A stretch of DNA of 64,000 nucleotides from Incurvaria masculella (lineage: Eukaryota; Arthropoda; Insecta; Lepidoptera; Incurvariidae), in the NCBI GenBank assembly GCA_946894095.1, contig OX335651.1, positions 18,932,501 through 18,996,500 on the forward strand, written 5' to 3'. Each line of letters begins with the position of its first letter. Position 1 is the first letter of the stretch. Both the position numbers and the translations under genes were made by a program. Positions 33,601 through 48,600 of the stretch are shown piece by piece. Under the pieces are notes generated by a model. That model saw nothing but the letters and a program-made list of their open reading frames with translations, made no database searches and was not told the DNA's origin.

Positions 33601-36600
33601 ATGTGTGTCAAGAGTTTCTCGAACATTTATTCTGTTCTATAATAATTCATTGGATCGGGTATGCAAAGCTCGGGCGGAATACTGATGTATCTTTAACCCT
33701 TGACTATGTTAGAACTTAAGAAATACTATATTGATATGGAAGATAGTGGCTCGTAGCTTAGTGGCGCAGGGTTTTGCATCATGGTCATTGGTTCGGCCCC
33801 CGTCCCGTTCATGAAATACTTTCTTTCTCTTTCTGAGTTGAATAAGTTAATTTTGTTACATGGTTTAGAATCCATGCGAAACTGTAGGGCCCCTTCTACT
33901 ACTATCTGGTACCCGGGTTGGTACCATCGCAGTGAGTCGAAGCGGCAATGAAGATTTTTACATAGCACCTAATTCAAGGGAATCCAGTGTGTAGAGCTAA
34001 TATCATGACTGTGGGTGTCGTATTAGTCATACCTACCCAGTTGTATTTAAAAAGTGACAAAAATGAAGAAACTTCTCAGCTTGTAGAGTTCACACTTGCC
34101 CCACGATCGCAAGTTAGGGACGCCTAGAATATAACCATTGCTGAACCTGAAGTGATTTTGCCAAAACTTTAGGTTGACAGACAATCAATTGGATCGATGT
34201 CCTATAGCGTTATGGAACTGCCAGCATTACATTGGCTAACTTCTTTAAAGAAAAAACAATAATAAATGAGATTTGAAAATAGCTGTTCCAAATAAATGAT
34301 TATTATTTTTATATGTGATCCAAACAATACAAAATTTTATTCGCCAAAAGAGTGCATCTGCATGAGAGTGAATTTCATAAATGAAAAGAAATCATACTCT
34401 TGTACACGGTGCCTCGTAATTAACTACTTCCACACACCATTCACTCGTCACTTTACACCATTTCATTATTTTTTAGTTAGGAGAAGGTCGTAGGAAACAA
34501 TGAATTGGTGTTTTTTCATACATTTTGTGTGAGTCGTGCGCCTTCTCCGAAACACCTACCGTTACTACACCCGTTATTGTGGACGTTTCAGATGAATGAC
34601 CTTTTTGCCGATTTTTCTACATAACTTCATAAACATAATGTACAAAGCGTAAATGACACCTTTGATCCTCAGTAATCCGACTAGCCGGTATGGCCATCAT
34701 TTCGTACATTTTATTGCCACAATACACAATAGACAATTTAACATATTTTTAACCGACTTCAAAAAAAGGAGGAGGTTATCAATTCGTCTGTATGTTTTTT
34801 TTTTGTTTTTTTTTTGTGTTTTTTTTTTATGTTTGTTACCTCATAACTTTTGCCTGGGTGAACCGGTTTTGATGATTATTTTTTTAAATGATAGCTAGTG
34901 CTTCTCAAGTGGTCTCATTTTAATTTGGTTAAGTTCTGACAATGATTTCCATGAGAAAATCATAAAAGTCTTAAATTTGTATTAAGGCGGGCCGAACTCA
35001 TTCGCGGGCACAGTACAAAACCGTGCTGTTGCGCTCTGGGACCTTCTCTGTTTCAAAGAATAAGACAGGCTCCGTGATGAGGAAGATGCAACATGTCCAC
35101 AAAAAAGACAATGTGCATAGTGTGTGATTTGGTAAGATTTACGAAAATTTTAATTTCAAAACGACTTATAGCTAAAAGTAAACCACGACCGCTGTAGTAA
35201 AAAATCTAACAAAAAACAAATAGATCATAAATCTTGATTAAATAAGCTATGTCTGATGACTAATCTTTTTACAATGTTCTTACTTTATCATTGCGTAAAC
35301 CACCTCTAAAGTTATCGTATAAAACGCGCGAAAAATTCGAACTTTCGGACCTTATAACTTAGAAACCAAACACAATTTTACAATGCCAATGGTCATCAGA
35401 CATCTAGTTCGATCAAATAAAGCTATTTTGAGCAAAATTTTGGATCTCTGACTAGAAATATGGGCGTGATCTTCTTTCCCCTTTTGTATGGGGAGATGCG
35501 CGGGTTGGGCCACCTTAAGATGTGCGCGACAAATGGACGAATAACTCAATATAACGCCAACCGATTTCGGTGATTCTTTTTTTATTGGAAAGGACGTGTA
35601 CTAATTAGTAAGTGTACTTCAGATTCACTAAAAATAAACTATTAAAAAAAAACAAAAAAAAATAACCGACTTCAAAGAAAAAGCACTAAAAAGTAAAAAA
35701 TAATTTCCATTTTTATAGTTACGATTTCTGTTATTTTTTGAGTCGGTGTCAGCCAAGGTTAGGTTAGGTTAGGTTAGGTTAGGTTAGGTTAGGTTAGGTT
35801 AGGTTAGGTTAGGTTAGGTTAGGTTCTCTTGATTGGCGCAGCGCGTGCCCGGCTGACGCCGACTAAAAAAAAAAAACAGAAATCGTAACTACAAAAAATA
35901 AAATATTTTTAAATAAAAAAAGGACCGCCTTCAAAAAAACCGGAACTAAAAAGCAAAAAATAATTGGATACTTTTAATTAATGTACGAAAAGCTATTTTA
36001 ATTCTAACAAATTATGTACAATTTCTTAATTTTTAATCATCTTTTGAAGTCTGACGAAAGGTAGACCGGTAACTATCTGGATTCATGAGTTCAGTTGATA
36101 CGTACGATAATTGATACGATGAAATCACGTGAGATAAAGTGCTGTGACAGACGGACGGACGGACGGACGGACAGCGGAAGCTTAGTAATAAGGTTCCGTT
36201 GGTGCCCTTTGGGAACGGAACCCTAAAAAGACAAAACAACGAATGACCAGAACCGCTGAGCTTCTGAATTTCTCATCCTTCCATCGTTCCGGATAGTATG
36301 TTTCTTGCGTAAGTTTAAGTTGTATGAAAATGTGTACAGTCGAACAAAGAGTTTAGGATACACATCCGGTTGAATGAAAAGATGAACAGTCGAAATACTT
36401 TGACTTTTGGAAACCATTATAGTGTTGAGTATAGATTCAAACATAGTTGAGGATGTATACTGGCTACTGAGTAAACAAAACCCTAACAAAATTGAATCAG
36501 AGGTTGTATTTAAACACCATTCATTTTCACGTTTAACCGGAAGTGTATCCTTTAACCTTTGGTTGACTGTACATATCGGCCTCGTTTATCCCCCCTTAAC

Positions 36601-39600
36601 AGTTGAATTTTGTAAAATCCGTTGTGAGCGAGCCTTTTCGTCTTAACAAGAAGTCACTGAAAATTTTAAGTTTTGAAAATAATTGGTTTCAGAGATCTCA
36701 ACATGAGTGGTTTTCGCCTAAATGTGTTCATTTTGACCTGTTTTACCCCCCTAATACTATAATTTCCAAAAATATTTTTTTCTTAAGCATTCCCATCTAA
36801 AACAAAACATACTCTGACATTTCTGGGTTCAGCGGCTCTAGAGGTAGAAATGTGTACAATTTGCCCTCTTTTACCCCCCTTGAATACCCCCAACAGTTGA
36901 AGTAAGAAAAAATCTCTCATACTGAGCAATCTCACCCGAAAAAAAAGCTACTGTAACTAAAAAATCTCATTTCTGGGTTCGCGGGGTTAAGAAATTCGAT
37001 GTTTGTTATAGTTAAGTACCAAACTACTGAACCGATTTTGATTAAAAAAAAATGGGACCAACTAGAAAGTATACCCTTTCGAACAAAAAAAGAATTTTCC
37101 AAATCGGTCCAGGGGTCTTCGAGTAATCGGTGAACATACATAAAAAAAAAAAAAAAGATTCCGACGAATTGATAACCTCCTCCTTTTTTGAAGTCGGTTA
37201 AAAATGGAAATTATTTTTTACTTTTTAGTGCTTTTTCTTTGAAGTCGGTTATTTTTTTGTTAAATTTTTTTTGTTAAACTTTAATTTTATTTTTTGACTA
37301 CGTATTTTTTTCTCTTTTTTTATTTATTTTCTCTTGTGCTAAATATAGCCAGAAAATAGTCGGGAAGCAGACTAATAACCCAAATGTAGTGTGGGCTTAC
37401 GCACTATGAGGCCGATCTTCATTCCGTAAACTTACTTTATTGGCATAATTTCGAAGGTTTTACGATTGCACAGCTGACGGATTACCGAGGATCTGCTATA
37501 GATTTGATGTGTTCTTCTGAAACGTCACGCATGGTAAGCATGTTAATCGTGGCCTTTCGAACGGAGCTACCTACTACCGCACAGTCGTACATGTCAACGA
37601 ATACAATTTGAAGAATCAGCGACGAGCGAAGGAATACATTAAAGAAGAATAAAGCTTTATTTCTTTTGTTATATAGTTGATTGTACAAATTATATATTCG
37701 TTACAGAAATTAATATTCAAAGATATTTAAAATTTTCCATTCAGTAATTGAAATTGAGGGCACATTATATTGAAGCAAAATTTCTGCATTATATAAATGT
37801 AAATATCTCCAGCCATCCATCATACTCTGACAGTTTTTTCTGAAATGTAGAATCTTAACAATTTTATTCTTTTATTCAAAATACGGAAAAAGTTAAGATT
37901 GGTTAAATATTTTAAACACGTACGATGAGTCACTGTACATGTTTACACACATTGAATATGTTGCAGTGATTTTGCAGTTTGCACCAAAATTGCAATTGCT
38001 GAACGGGTACATTAAAAAAAAACGAATGTACGCGTCGCTCCGTCCGAAAAGCCGCGTTCCGCTAGCGCGAGAGCACGCTAACGCACCGCCGCCATGTTTA
38101 GCTTCGTCGCGGGCGTGATACTGCGCGAGCGGATCCCGCCGTTCGAGCGCATGCTGTGGCGTGCCTGCCGCGGCAACGTCTTCCTGCGGCAGGCCGAGAT
38201 TGAGACCCCGCTCGAAGATCCCGTGTCGGTGAGTGACTCCGCATCTCCGTCTACCTCTTCCTAAATGAGACAAGAAAAAAGTACTTTTTATTAAATTTTT
38301 CGCGCGGCATATGGCGTACGCCAGGACCTCACAAAATAGGAACCGAAGACGCCCATGGGCTTTCGGACTTACACAGTGCCTGCGAAAACCATGCCAGCCG
38401 GCCAGGTGCTTCTTCATATCAAGTTTGAAGGACCCCGGATTGTACTTTGAGGGAAAATCTTCAGCAGGGAGTCGATTTTATCGTTTACCGACCCAATAGA
38501 TAAAAGATGCAGAGGATCAGTGGGTTCCTATTTTGGAAATGTCGACAGTGAATGAGTGCATTCCCTGCCTGTTTCACTTTGTGCTGTGATAGACTACTTA
38601 CTATTACAGAAAAAGTAAATATATCAAACATGAACCCCAAACACTCGTGCTGTGGACCCCAGGTTAAGCAACCATGCTATATCTGTATCTCGCTCGCACA
38701 CTATCTTTTCGCACTGACTGCTACAGTAGACCTATTTCGAAAGTACACATGGTATGAAAAGCTATTTTTAGGGTGATGACATTGATATGTATATTCTATA
38801 GTTTACAAGCAGCCCGTCCCGGCTTTGCACGGGCATAATGTCATTTAAAACAATATTATTTTGAGACAATGATACACAAATAAACCATTTTTACGTAGAG
38901 TTCCTACATTGAGATATTTGAATTAAAAAAAACTTAGATATTATTATTACATGATTATTAGATATTAGAGAAATAATAAATTCAAAGTGATATAGGGAGA
39001 ACCGCGGCCTCCGAGGCACGCTCCCGACGCCCCGGCCGGCCGGTACCGTCGCAAACATTACATCCCTCAATTTTTTAATCTATAATATCTTCGAAAATAT
39101 TCATTTAAATCATATGTAAAGGGCCATATAGATCTATATTAAATCAACAATGTATTTAAGGTATTTAATTGGATATGGATTAATGCTGTATTGGTTAAAA
39201 TCGCTTCGAAAATTAGCCATTATTTGTCGTAAAAAGTAAATGAGAAAAAAATGTTATTGTGGGATATCCATAAGAGATAGATATATACCATCGCGGAGTT
39301 TTCTGTGGACCTTTTCAATGTATACAATACTTAATACATTATTTTGATAAATCTCGTAGGGTTCAGCCTGCGTTTGCAATGTAAGCGGAAAACAATTATT
39401 TTTTTACGACATGACATTGGAAACCTCAAAAATAACAGTATTTCTTCAATATTTAATGGATGTTATTATACATATAAACCTTCCGCTTGAATCACTCTAT
39501 CTATTAAAAAAAACCGCATCAAAATCCGTTGCGTAGTTTTAAAGATTTAAGCGAACATAGGGATATAGGGACAGAGAAAGCGACTTTGTTTTATACTATG

Positions 39601-42600
39601 TAGTGATATAGTCTAGATATGTGATGTTTATTTTTTTATTAGTCAAGTGATTAATTAAGGCAGTAACCATACACATTTTCTTGTATATTTAGGCATGTGT
39701 GTTGGTCTAACATTGGACTTGTAAGTTGGAAAAAAAAGTCAATGCATTAAGTAATTTTTTTTATGAGTTATGTTGGTTCATTTTAACATCACATAGTTAC
39801 GTCACTAAAAACCATGCCATATGATTTTCTTGGTGGCCTTGAATGAACCACAAGTTGTGACTTCACTTTTCCTCATTCGCCTTCACTGTGGGTTTCCCCT
39901 TACTAACAAGAAACAAGCAACTTAAGAACATTGCATTGTTAGTAAAAACTTCAAATTTCAATATTATGTTTTTAGCAGTGCAGCTATGCAACAACCCTTA
40001 ATGATTAAATGAATGATAATTCGTTCTTCTGGTGCGAATAACAGTATTTTCTTGTGTGATATAATTGCCTGATATATTTTTTTTACATTTAACTGGAACG
40101 GTATATAATGCTTGCTACACACTGTTTTTGTAACCAAATTAAAATGCTTTAAACATAAAAAAATATGTAATGAATTCGTTTGAAAAATTACGGCTTTTAA
40201 CGCGGCGGACGGAGACATTCTCCAACGTTTCGAGATAATCGTTCCGCCCGTTGTCAAGGAGGCAGCCGCTACGCCCGTACGCAGTAGCGGTCTGAAAAAC
40301 CGTCAGTTTTTAAACATGTTCAACGACCGCAGTAATCTAAAAAGTATCATATGTGATGAACTCATTAAAAGCGATAATGTTTATGTTTGTGCGCCCGCAG
40401 TCGGACCAGGTGTACAAGTCGGTGTTCATCATCTTCTTCCAAGGCGACCAGCTGAAGACGCGCGTGAAGAAGATATGCGAGGGCTTCCGCGCCACCCTGT
40501 ACCCGTGCCCGGAGGCGCCGGCCGACCGCCGCGAGATGGCGATGGGCGTCATGACGCGCATCGAGGACCTCAACACGGTAACAGCTGTTTTGAATTTTTT
40601 TGCTCTAAAATATGAACCATGTAAAATCTGTAAGGAGTTATTCAACAGGCCCGGAGGGACCGTGGAATATTTTTTTGCTAATCATCCTGGGTTGTTTGGC
40701 CACTTTGTGTTTGCCTCATTTATAAAGTCTTTGATCTGAGAACATTTTGTGGAGTAAGTTTTCAATAAAAGTTCTACGATAGCTATGTTAGAGAGCATTG
40801 CCAACGGAAGAACATTTAGTGACTAGAATTGAGAAGAGTGTGATTTTTTTTATGCAACCTGACATGGCTAATACCACACAACTACCGTTATGATATTAGC
40901 CCCATACACCACATTCCCGAAGGAGTTAGGTGCCGTGCCAGGACCTTCACTTTATGAGCACGGCTACATTGAACTGGATGGAAAACGCGGACAATTTTTC
41001 ATTGCCGCTTCGACCATCTTTTCATCCAATGCGATGGTACCAACCCGGGCGGGTTTAAACCCTACCACCTAGTAGGGGAAGGGGACCTACAGTTTTACAT
41101 GGATTCCGAACTACGAGCAACTCGCATTCGTGACGAAATGCACTTATCGAACTTTCGAGGAATTGAGCCCAGACCTCTGATACGCTAGACCAGTCCCCGC
41201 GCCACTAGGCTACGAGCCGCTCAAAACCGCATGAGATGGTTTGGACATATAGAGCGAATGGGTGACGAAATAATGACGAAAAATTTACAGATTAGAAGGA
41301 AGTCGAACGGAAGGCCTAGGAGAATGTACCACGACAGGGGCTGAACGGGAGTAAGATGTTAGAAAATATGTGATGGAATTCGATCAATTCTGCACCACCC
41401 GGAAGTGAATGCTAAATATTATACCCAATAAGAGTGCAGAAGGTATGACATAAACGCTTTTGATTTGTTCAGAATTGATCGAATTGCCTCGCTTATTTTC
41501 TCACATCTTACGCCGGTTACCCCCAGATTGATGTAATACTTCGTAATTTTCAAGTACGTAGCGCCCGTAATTGTATAGCAGGAAAAGATGCATGTCCGTA
41601 GAGAAGCGAAAGAAGCATTCTGTGATAGTGATGCAACCTTCTGGAAAAGCTATATTGTCATTATTTTCGTTGAAAAAGCGGGATTCCTTGCTTGCTTCTC
41701 ACTGTGATGCAATGTCATGACACTAATTTATATCCTCAAATAAAATATTTCGATAGGAAAGGGAAATACCTCGGCGTAATGCGGGGGAGATTATTTCTGT
41801 AATCTTCGAGTCAATATTGAATTGTAAACGTGCGAAGTAGCAGTCGGAAATTACCGAGATGTGTAGTCAGGCAGCTGGAACTGTTCATCTGTGGGTGACT
41901 CACTCGCACGACTATACAATCACAGCCGTATCAGTGGAGTGAAATATGAACTTATTTAAATAAAACCGGCTTAGTTTGTTCGTGGTTTTGTTTTAGCATG
42001 GTGCAATGCATATGCTCTACCTACATTAGGGTTAGAAGGCAGAATATTTCGGTGAAAATGCTAATTTTCGTCTTAGGCCTCGACGATAATGTTACTGTAG
42101 CCTGGTGGCTGGTCCCTTATGGTAAAGAACAAGGGCACAATGCTTAGGCTTTCTTACTCGAGATTGTCATTGAAAATGTACTATATGTTAGTGGTTCGGA
42201 ACCTATGATAGATTAAGTTCCTTTATGTTTTTTTTTTTTTTTATGTGACTGGACATGGATGGCTAATACCACACCTTCTGTCATGGTATTAGCCCAACAC
42301 ACCACATGGGAACTAGGTGCCATGCCAGGACCTTCCTTATATTGCACGGCTACATTGAACTGGATGGAAAACACGGACAATTTTCATTGCCGCTTCGACC
42401 ATCGTTCATCCAATGCGATGGTACCAACCCGGGCGGGATTAACCCTACCACCTAGTAAGTAAGGAAGCGGACCTACAGTTTAACGTGGAATCTGAACCAC
42501 GGCCAGCCTCTCTCAACGGTCGAATGGTCACCCATCCAAGACCAGACCGGACCCAGCGTTGCTTAACTTCGGAGAGCGATCGCCGAAGTGTCGCGCCACT

Positions 42601-45600
42601 GGGCCACTGAAGCTGACAAAATCCTGTATCCTTTCCTGTATCATATTGGATAAAAGATTGTCGAAGCGAGGCATCAGCGAGAATGTTTGATGAATTAGAA
42701 TCGTCCAGTTCAATGTAGCAGTGCTAAAAGACAGGGAAGGTCTTGGCATGGCTCCTTAGTTCGGAAATATTGTGTCATGGGTTAATATCATGACAGTAGT
42801 TGTGGTATTAGCCATCAATGGCCATTAAAATACAAAAACATCGATAAACATTTACATTTTAATCTTGTTTCGAACTTTCCTCAATAAACCTTTACATTGC
42901 AATCTTGATTCGAACTTTAACTAAGGGTGTGAAAAACCACGCCAGCCGGCAGATGCTCCTTCATACCAATGTTTGTACGGTCCCAGATTGTACTTTGGGG
43001 GAAATGCCTGTTTACCAACCCTATAAATAAAGTTTTTTACAGGAACGATTTGTTATAATTCGAGGAATGCCTACAGTGATGAGTGCAATCCCTGCCTGTT
43101 TCGCATTGAGCGACGGTAGAAAGAGGACGGAGGGTTGGCATTATGCAGCTCCAAAGAGCATCCTCCATTGTAGGGACGATAGAAAACAGAGGAGCCTTCA
43201 TCTCTTCGGTGTTGAAGGTATACTAACGAACGGATGGTCTTTGGGTTTCAGGTGCTGGGCCAGACGCAGGACCACCGTCACCGCGTGCTGGTGGCCGCCG
43301 CCAAGAACATAAAGAACTGGTTCGTGAAGGTGCGAAAGATCAAGGCGATCTACCACACGCTCAACCTGTTCAACCTGGACGTCACGCAGAAGTGCCTCAT
43401 CGCCGAGTGCTGGGTGCCCGCGCTCGACATGGAGACCATACAGCTGGCGCTGCGGCGCGGGACCGTGAGTTACCTTGTCCGATTGCCCTTACTTTACCTA
43501 TTTTGTTGGCCTAACATGTTTGATTTTCTCTGTAATATTTTCCTCTGATTGTAATTTCGTTTATATCCTCGTTATGTATGATGGCTTTTATGTCTTGTTT
43601 TTCATCAGATTGTGTATTTTTGGCTGATTTTTTCCTTAGGATATGTTTGCTCTTTTCTTTGTGTCATCTAGAACGAAGTTCTTAGGTTGTCTTTGTTTTT
43701 TTTTTATGTGACTGGACATGGATGGCTAATACCACACTTTCGTCATGGTATTAGCCCAACAGACCACATGGGAACTAGGTGCCATGCCAGGACCTTCCTT
43801 ATATTGCACGGCTACATTGAACTGGATTGTGTGAAGACACAATTTCTGCGTATTATTTTTAGGTTTTTGTTTTGTTAAAGTAAACATGTAAAAATAATAT
43901 GTTTATAATGTGAAAATAAAGATAAACAAAATGATAGTAATATGGAAAAAAAATATGATTGTAGGAACGCAGCGGAAGTTCTGTGCCGCCAATCCTGAAC
44001 CGGATGGAGACGGCGGAGGAGCCGCCGACGTACAACCGCAACAACAAGTTCACGTCCGCCTTCCAGGCGCTCATCTACGCGTACGGCGTCGCCACCTACC
44101 GGGAGGTCAATCCAGGTCGGTGCCCACCCATCTCACACACCCCGGTTCAATACGGAGAAAGTACCCTAGCGATAATAGCAGTTGTCTCTCGCGGCAGATA
44201 TTAAGGTATTGAGACTCAAGGAGTGCTTATTTTTATCAGAGAAATGTTTTATTCACTACGAATGTGGGTTAATTCATCCTGAACCCATGTGCAGCTTTGT
44301 GTCCCCTTCTCTACATAATAAGTCCCTTCTCTACTTAATAGGTGGTATGGTGGAGCTGATTAATAAAAAATAATAATTAAAAAGCCTGTGTTTTACAACA
44401 AACTAATTTCTCGAGAACATAATTCGTTGGGTGCTACTGTCTACACTCCTTGCTATATCTATTGCACCTCAAGTTTTTCGTTGTGAGAAAGTATATTTTT
44501 ATATTGTATTTTATTTTCGCCCCGTCCCAAGCTATTCTAAAATAAAAAAAAAACGTGGCTTTAGCTCATCTGGAAGTAAGATCAAATCAAATCAAATCAA
44601 AATGTTTTTATTTCTGAAGTTATTTTAAAATCGATTGCAAAATTTGCTCCGAACTGACAGACAGACAAGAAATCGAATTAATAAAAGTGTCTTCAGAAAT
44701 GGTCCATGTTTGCGTTTCAGATTGTGTCAGAGAAGTCACATAATTAAATTACTTTCGAATGTTCATGTCGTATTCCGTTCACATAAGCATGTCACTGGGT
44801 TACGTGTGAGTCGAATTTTAATCAAACACAAATTCTTTCTACAGTGCGTCATGCTTTTTGATTAGTAATTCGATGATTCGACGATGCAATGATATCTACA
44901 TCGAAGCATTGTGTCCTGGATACATGTATGACTGAAAAGATCGTCGAAAAGGCCATGTGAATTTTTCCATAAAATTAAATGTAGCCCTACTCATAAAGAG
45001 AAGTTCCAGGCATGGTACCTAATACCTTTGGGCATTGGGCTAATATCATGACGGTGGGTGTGGTATTACCAATCCATGACCAGCAGCGGGAGCACAAATA
45101 ATTTTATCTGGCCGACAAACTTACGTACATAGTCTTTATCTTGTGTGCGGGACACTTGTCCCCCACTGATAGCATAAACAATGTTATGTCGAGTGAGGTT
45201 GTCAAAATAAACCCACACCATAGACAAATCTCGACAAATAATAAATTTTGTCCATTTGTGGATGCACAAATAAATTTAATCCTACTAATTTGACGTTTGT
45301 TGAGGATAATTTTGTCACCACCACCGGGAGGGTGTGTTAAATCCTAGAAGGAGGTGTTTGTTCGTGTTACGAATATGTGCGCATGTAGTGGCGATGGCAC
45401 AGGCGTTTCGTAAAGTTTTTATGGTTCAAAGACAAGGGAAAAGCGGTAATAAGAGCGAAAGATGGATGAGTTTGTTTGGGCAAAGACGTTTCCATTCCAT
45501 CCTTTACCTTCCGTTATAGGAAGTAATCAGGCGGGACGGCTTAGAGCAACGCTCCAGCTGAACGGGAAAACGAAAAAAGTGCAGAGATTAACGTCACATT

Positions 45601-48600
45601 GACATTAGATAAACTACAATCCTTCTAATCTAACAAGGCGATTGCGGTAAACCAAGCAATTTTTATCTAAATTCATTAAAAACGTACTTAATTGTGCATC
45701 TATACGAAATTCAATTCGAAATAACTTAGGTGTAGGCGATTTGTAGGAAATGACATTTTGTTCGCCGCTATTCTGTAAAATGCTATTTCTTGCTCCTTGC
45801 ACTGAATATCATGGAGCAGTATGCGCGAACACAGCCAGGGTCGGGAGGTTTAAAGTGACAGTTCTTCTGGACAAAACGGTGGGTGTTGCCACTCTCTATC
45901 GAGTTAACACTCGATCTCGATAAATTAATCGAGCTCCCCATTTGTGATATCACAGTTGATTAAAATCCTCGACAAAATTTCTTATCCCTCTAGCTCGACA
46001 AGTGTCCACTTTCATTTGTGCTCCCGCTGCAGTTACACAAATAAAAAAAAAAGTTATTTGGTCAACTATGCAATTTAATAAATATTCAGGTTCTGAATAT
46101 TAATAAACTCTATGTTTGGCCAGCATGACATGTCTGTGAAATGCATTGCAGCACCTTACACAATCATCACGTTCCCGTTCCTGTTTGCGGTGATGTTCGG
46201 GGACCTTGGGCACGGAGCCATCATGGCCGCCTTTGGCCTCTGGATGTGTCTCAAAGAGAAGCCGCTCGCAGCCAAGAAAATCGACAGTGAGGTAACTGAA
46301 TTCCACGTTACAATCTCTGGTACATACTAATTAGATCTCAAACATTTTCATAGGTGCAAAAACAATAATAATAATAATACTAATGAGAAACTTATGAAAT
46401 ATTTAGACCTGGCCCACGAGGTTACCGCCATGTGGCGTGCACGGAAAACCACCATCGTGCCAATTGTTATGTCTACGAACGGCGTTGTCCCAAAAAATTT
46501 GGCCAGAAATTTAGAAAAATTAGACATCGATATTGGGCTCCGATTCCAGATGCAGAAAGCGGTTCTACTCTCGAACACGAGAATTGTTCGGCGGTTTCTG
46601 TCTCTGTAGCTCGGAGAAGCCTTATAGGATTTGTCCCAGGTGGGACCTCCCTAAGGCTAAATTCAGTTTTATGTTTATATTTTTTAAGACTTCCTTTTTT
46701 TGTATTTTTGTACTTAATAATATAAACCCAAGATTTGTTATATTAATATATACTGTGAATAATAATACTAATAATAATAATAATAGTGTTTTATTTCGGG
46801 TCATATATCCATATTGGATTGCATCATATCACATTCTAAACAATTCAAGATCACAATTAAAATAAAAATAAAAACAATACAAATCGATTGAATTCAATAC
46901 AGGTTAAAATATAAAATAAATAAAATTGCAGTCAATCTTCAAAAACACTCAAAATTACAAATTTACAGTAAACATTTTGTAGACATAAAAATTCAAGCAA
47001 GAAGATTAATAGGCTTTTGTATAAAAAAATCTTTCGTAAATGTTCTTTACGATTTCATTATTGGACATACTAATTCGCTCCATAAACCCTGCTCGCCCCC
47101 TTCGCATGAGGCCATAGAAGTCATCCAGTCTGTGCTCGGAAAACACGGAAACACCCTCCGCTCGTTGCAGATCTGGCAGATATTCTTCGGCGGCCGCTAC
47201 ATCATCCTGCTGATGGGCATGTTCTCGATGTACACGGGCCTCATATACAACGACATCTTCTCCAAGAGCCTCAACATCTTCGGCTCGAGTTGGCGCAACA
47301 CGTACGACAACTCGACGCTCATCAGCAACAAGGACCTGCAGCTCAACCCCGACAGCTGGGCGTACATACAGAAGCCGTACCCGTTCGGTATCGATCCCGT
47401 ATGGCAGGTGCGTTGAGGATTTTTACTCAGTTTGTGGTACATTAACCTTTTAGTGATGACAGACCATTTGACAAAATGTTTGTCTTGCCATGGAACACCA
47501 ATTGTTGGAGATAATGTAAATCTAGATGAATAAAGGGTTATTCTATCTATACATAAAACACGCATATATAGGTATTTTTTAAGAAAATTTTACATTACAG
47601 AGATAAATACCTATATAATTTTTATGCGATTTTTGTGACTGCATACTCTTTACAAACCCCTGTCAAATCGTTGCTTATTTAATCTTTTTTGGATGGCTTC
47701 GCGGACCACTTTAGGGGCTTTCAGGGACCACCAGTGGTCCGCGGACCACCGATTAAGAACCACTTTAAGATAATACACACACCGACGGTCAGTTTGCTCG
47801 AGTTCCAAATAGCGAACTAACTACATCGAGAGAATTATCAGCAAAACGTGGCTACGGTATTTCACGACTACCTCTTCAAGCGTAATTTGAATAAGCTCGA
47901 TAGCTCAGCCATAGTCCTCAAATCCGCTGGCATGGCGCCTCAACATGGCGTTGACTCAACCCTACTGCTAGATGGTGGGGTTAAGTAAGGTAAGGACCTA
48001 CAGTTTTATGTGGCAATCGAACTGACCACGCCTGGAGTAGCTATATTTTTCGTATTGAGGATAACTCTCAATGTATGTACACTTTTGGAGCAAGCTATTC
48101 TCTTTAATCAAGTTTGTAGAAAGGCGGTAATAAGAAGACTGTGTGGGTTGAACGTAGTCTCCTAGGCATAACAAGGCGTGACAAAATAAGGAATACACTG
48201 GTAAGAGAAAAGACAAAAATAAAATATATTATTGTTCACTCAAAAAAGCTTAAGTGGAAATGGGCCGGACACCTAATTAGGACTAAAGATGAAAGATGGA
48301 CAAAAAGGACCACAGAATGGTACCCACGATATGGAAAAAGGAGCGTAGGACGACAGAAGAAGAGATGGGACGACGACATAGTTAAAATTGCTGGCAGAAT
48401 ATGGACAAGAAAGGCAAAAGAGAGAAAACAATGGGAAGAAATGGGGGAGGCCTTCACCCTGCAGTGGGGAGCACAGTAATTTAAAAAATGATGTAGACTT
48501 TACTAATATTTAGGACTTAAGTTTTAAGATTAAGAGGAAATACAATAGGTATTTCCTACAGCTTTTTTCTTTTTGCTTTACTTCCTTTTTTGCTAACACT

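Noticed and set aside
39000..39060. rDNA fragment or CpG-island promoter in intron 5
   Set aside because: The GC-rich island lies within a common dispersed repeat and matches no rRNA segment I can recognise.
40847..41218. tRNA gene suggested by A-box and B-box-like words
   Set aside because: They belong to the heads of SINE copies; no cloverleaf with an acceptor stem could be drawn.
42526..42588. Functional 5S rRNA gene
   Set aside because: Only the internal promoter half is 5S-like, and it continues straight into SINE body.
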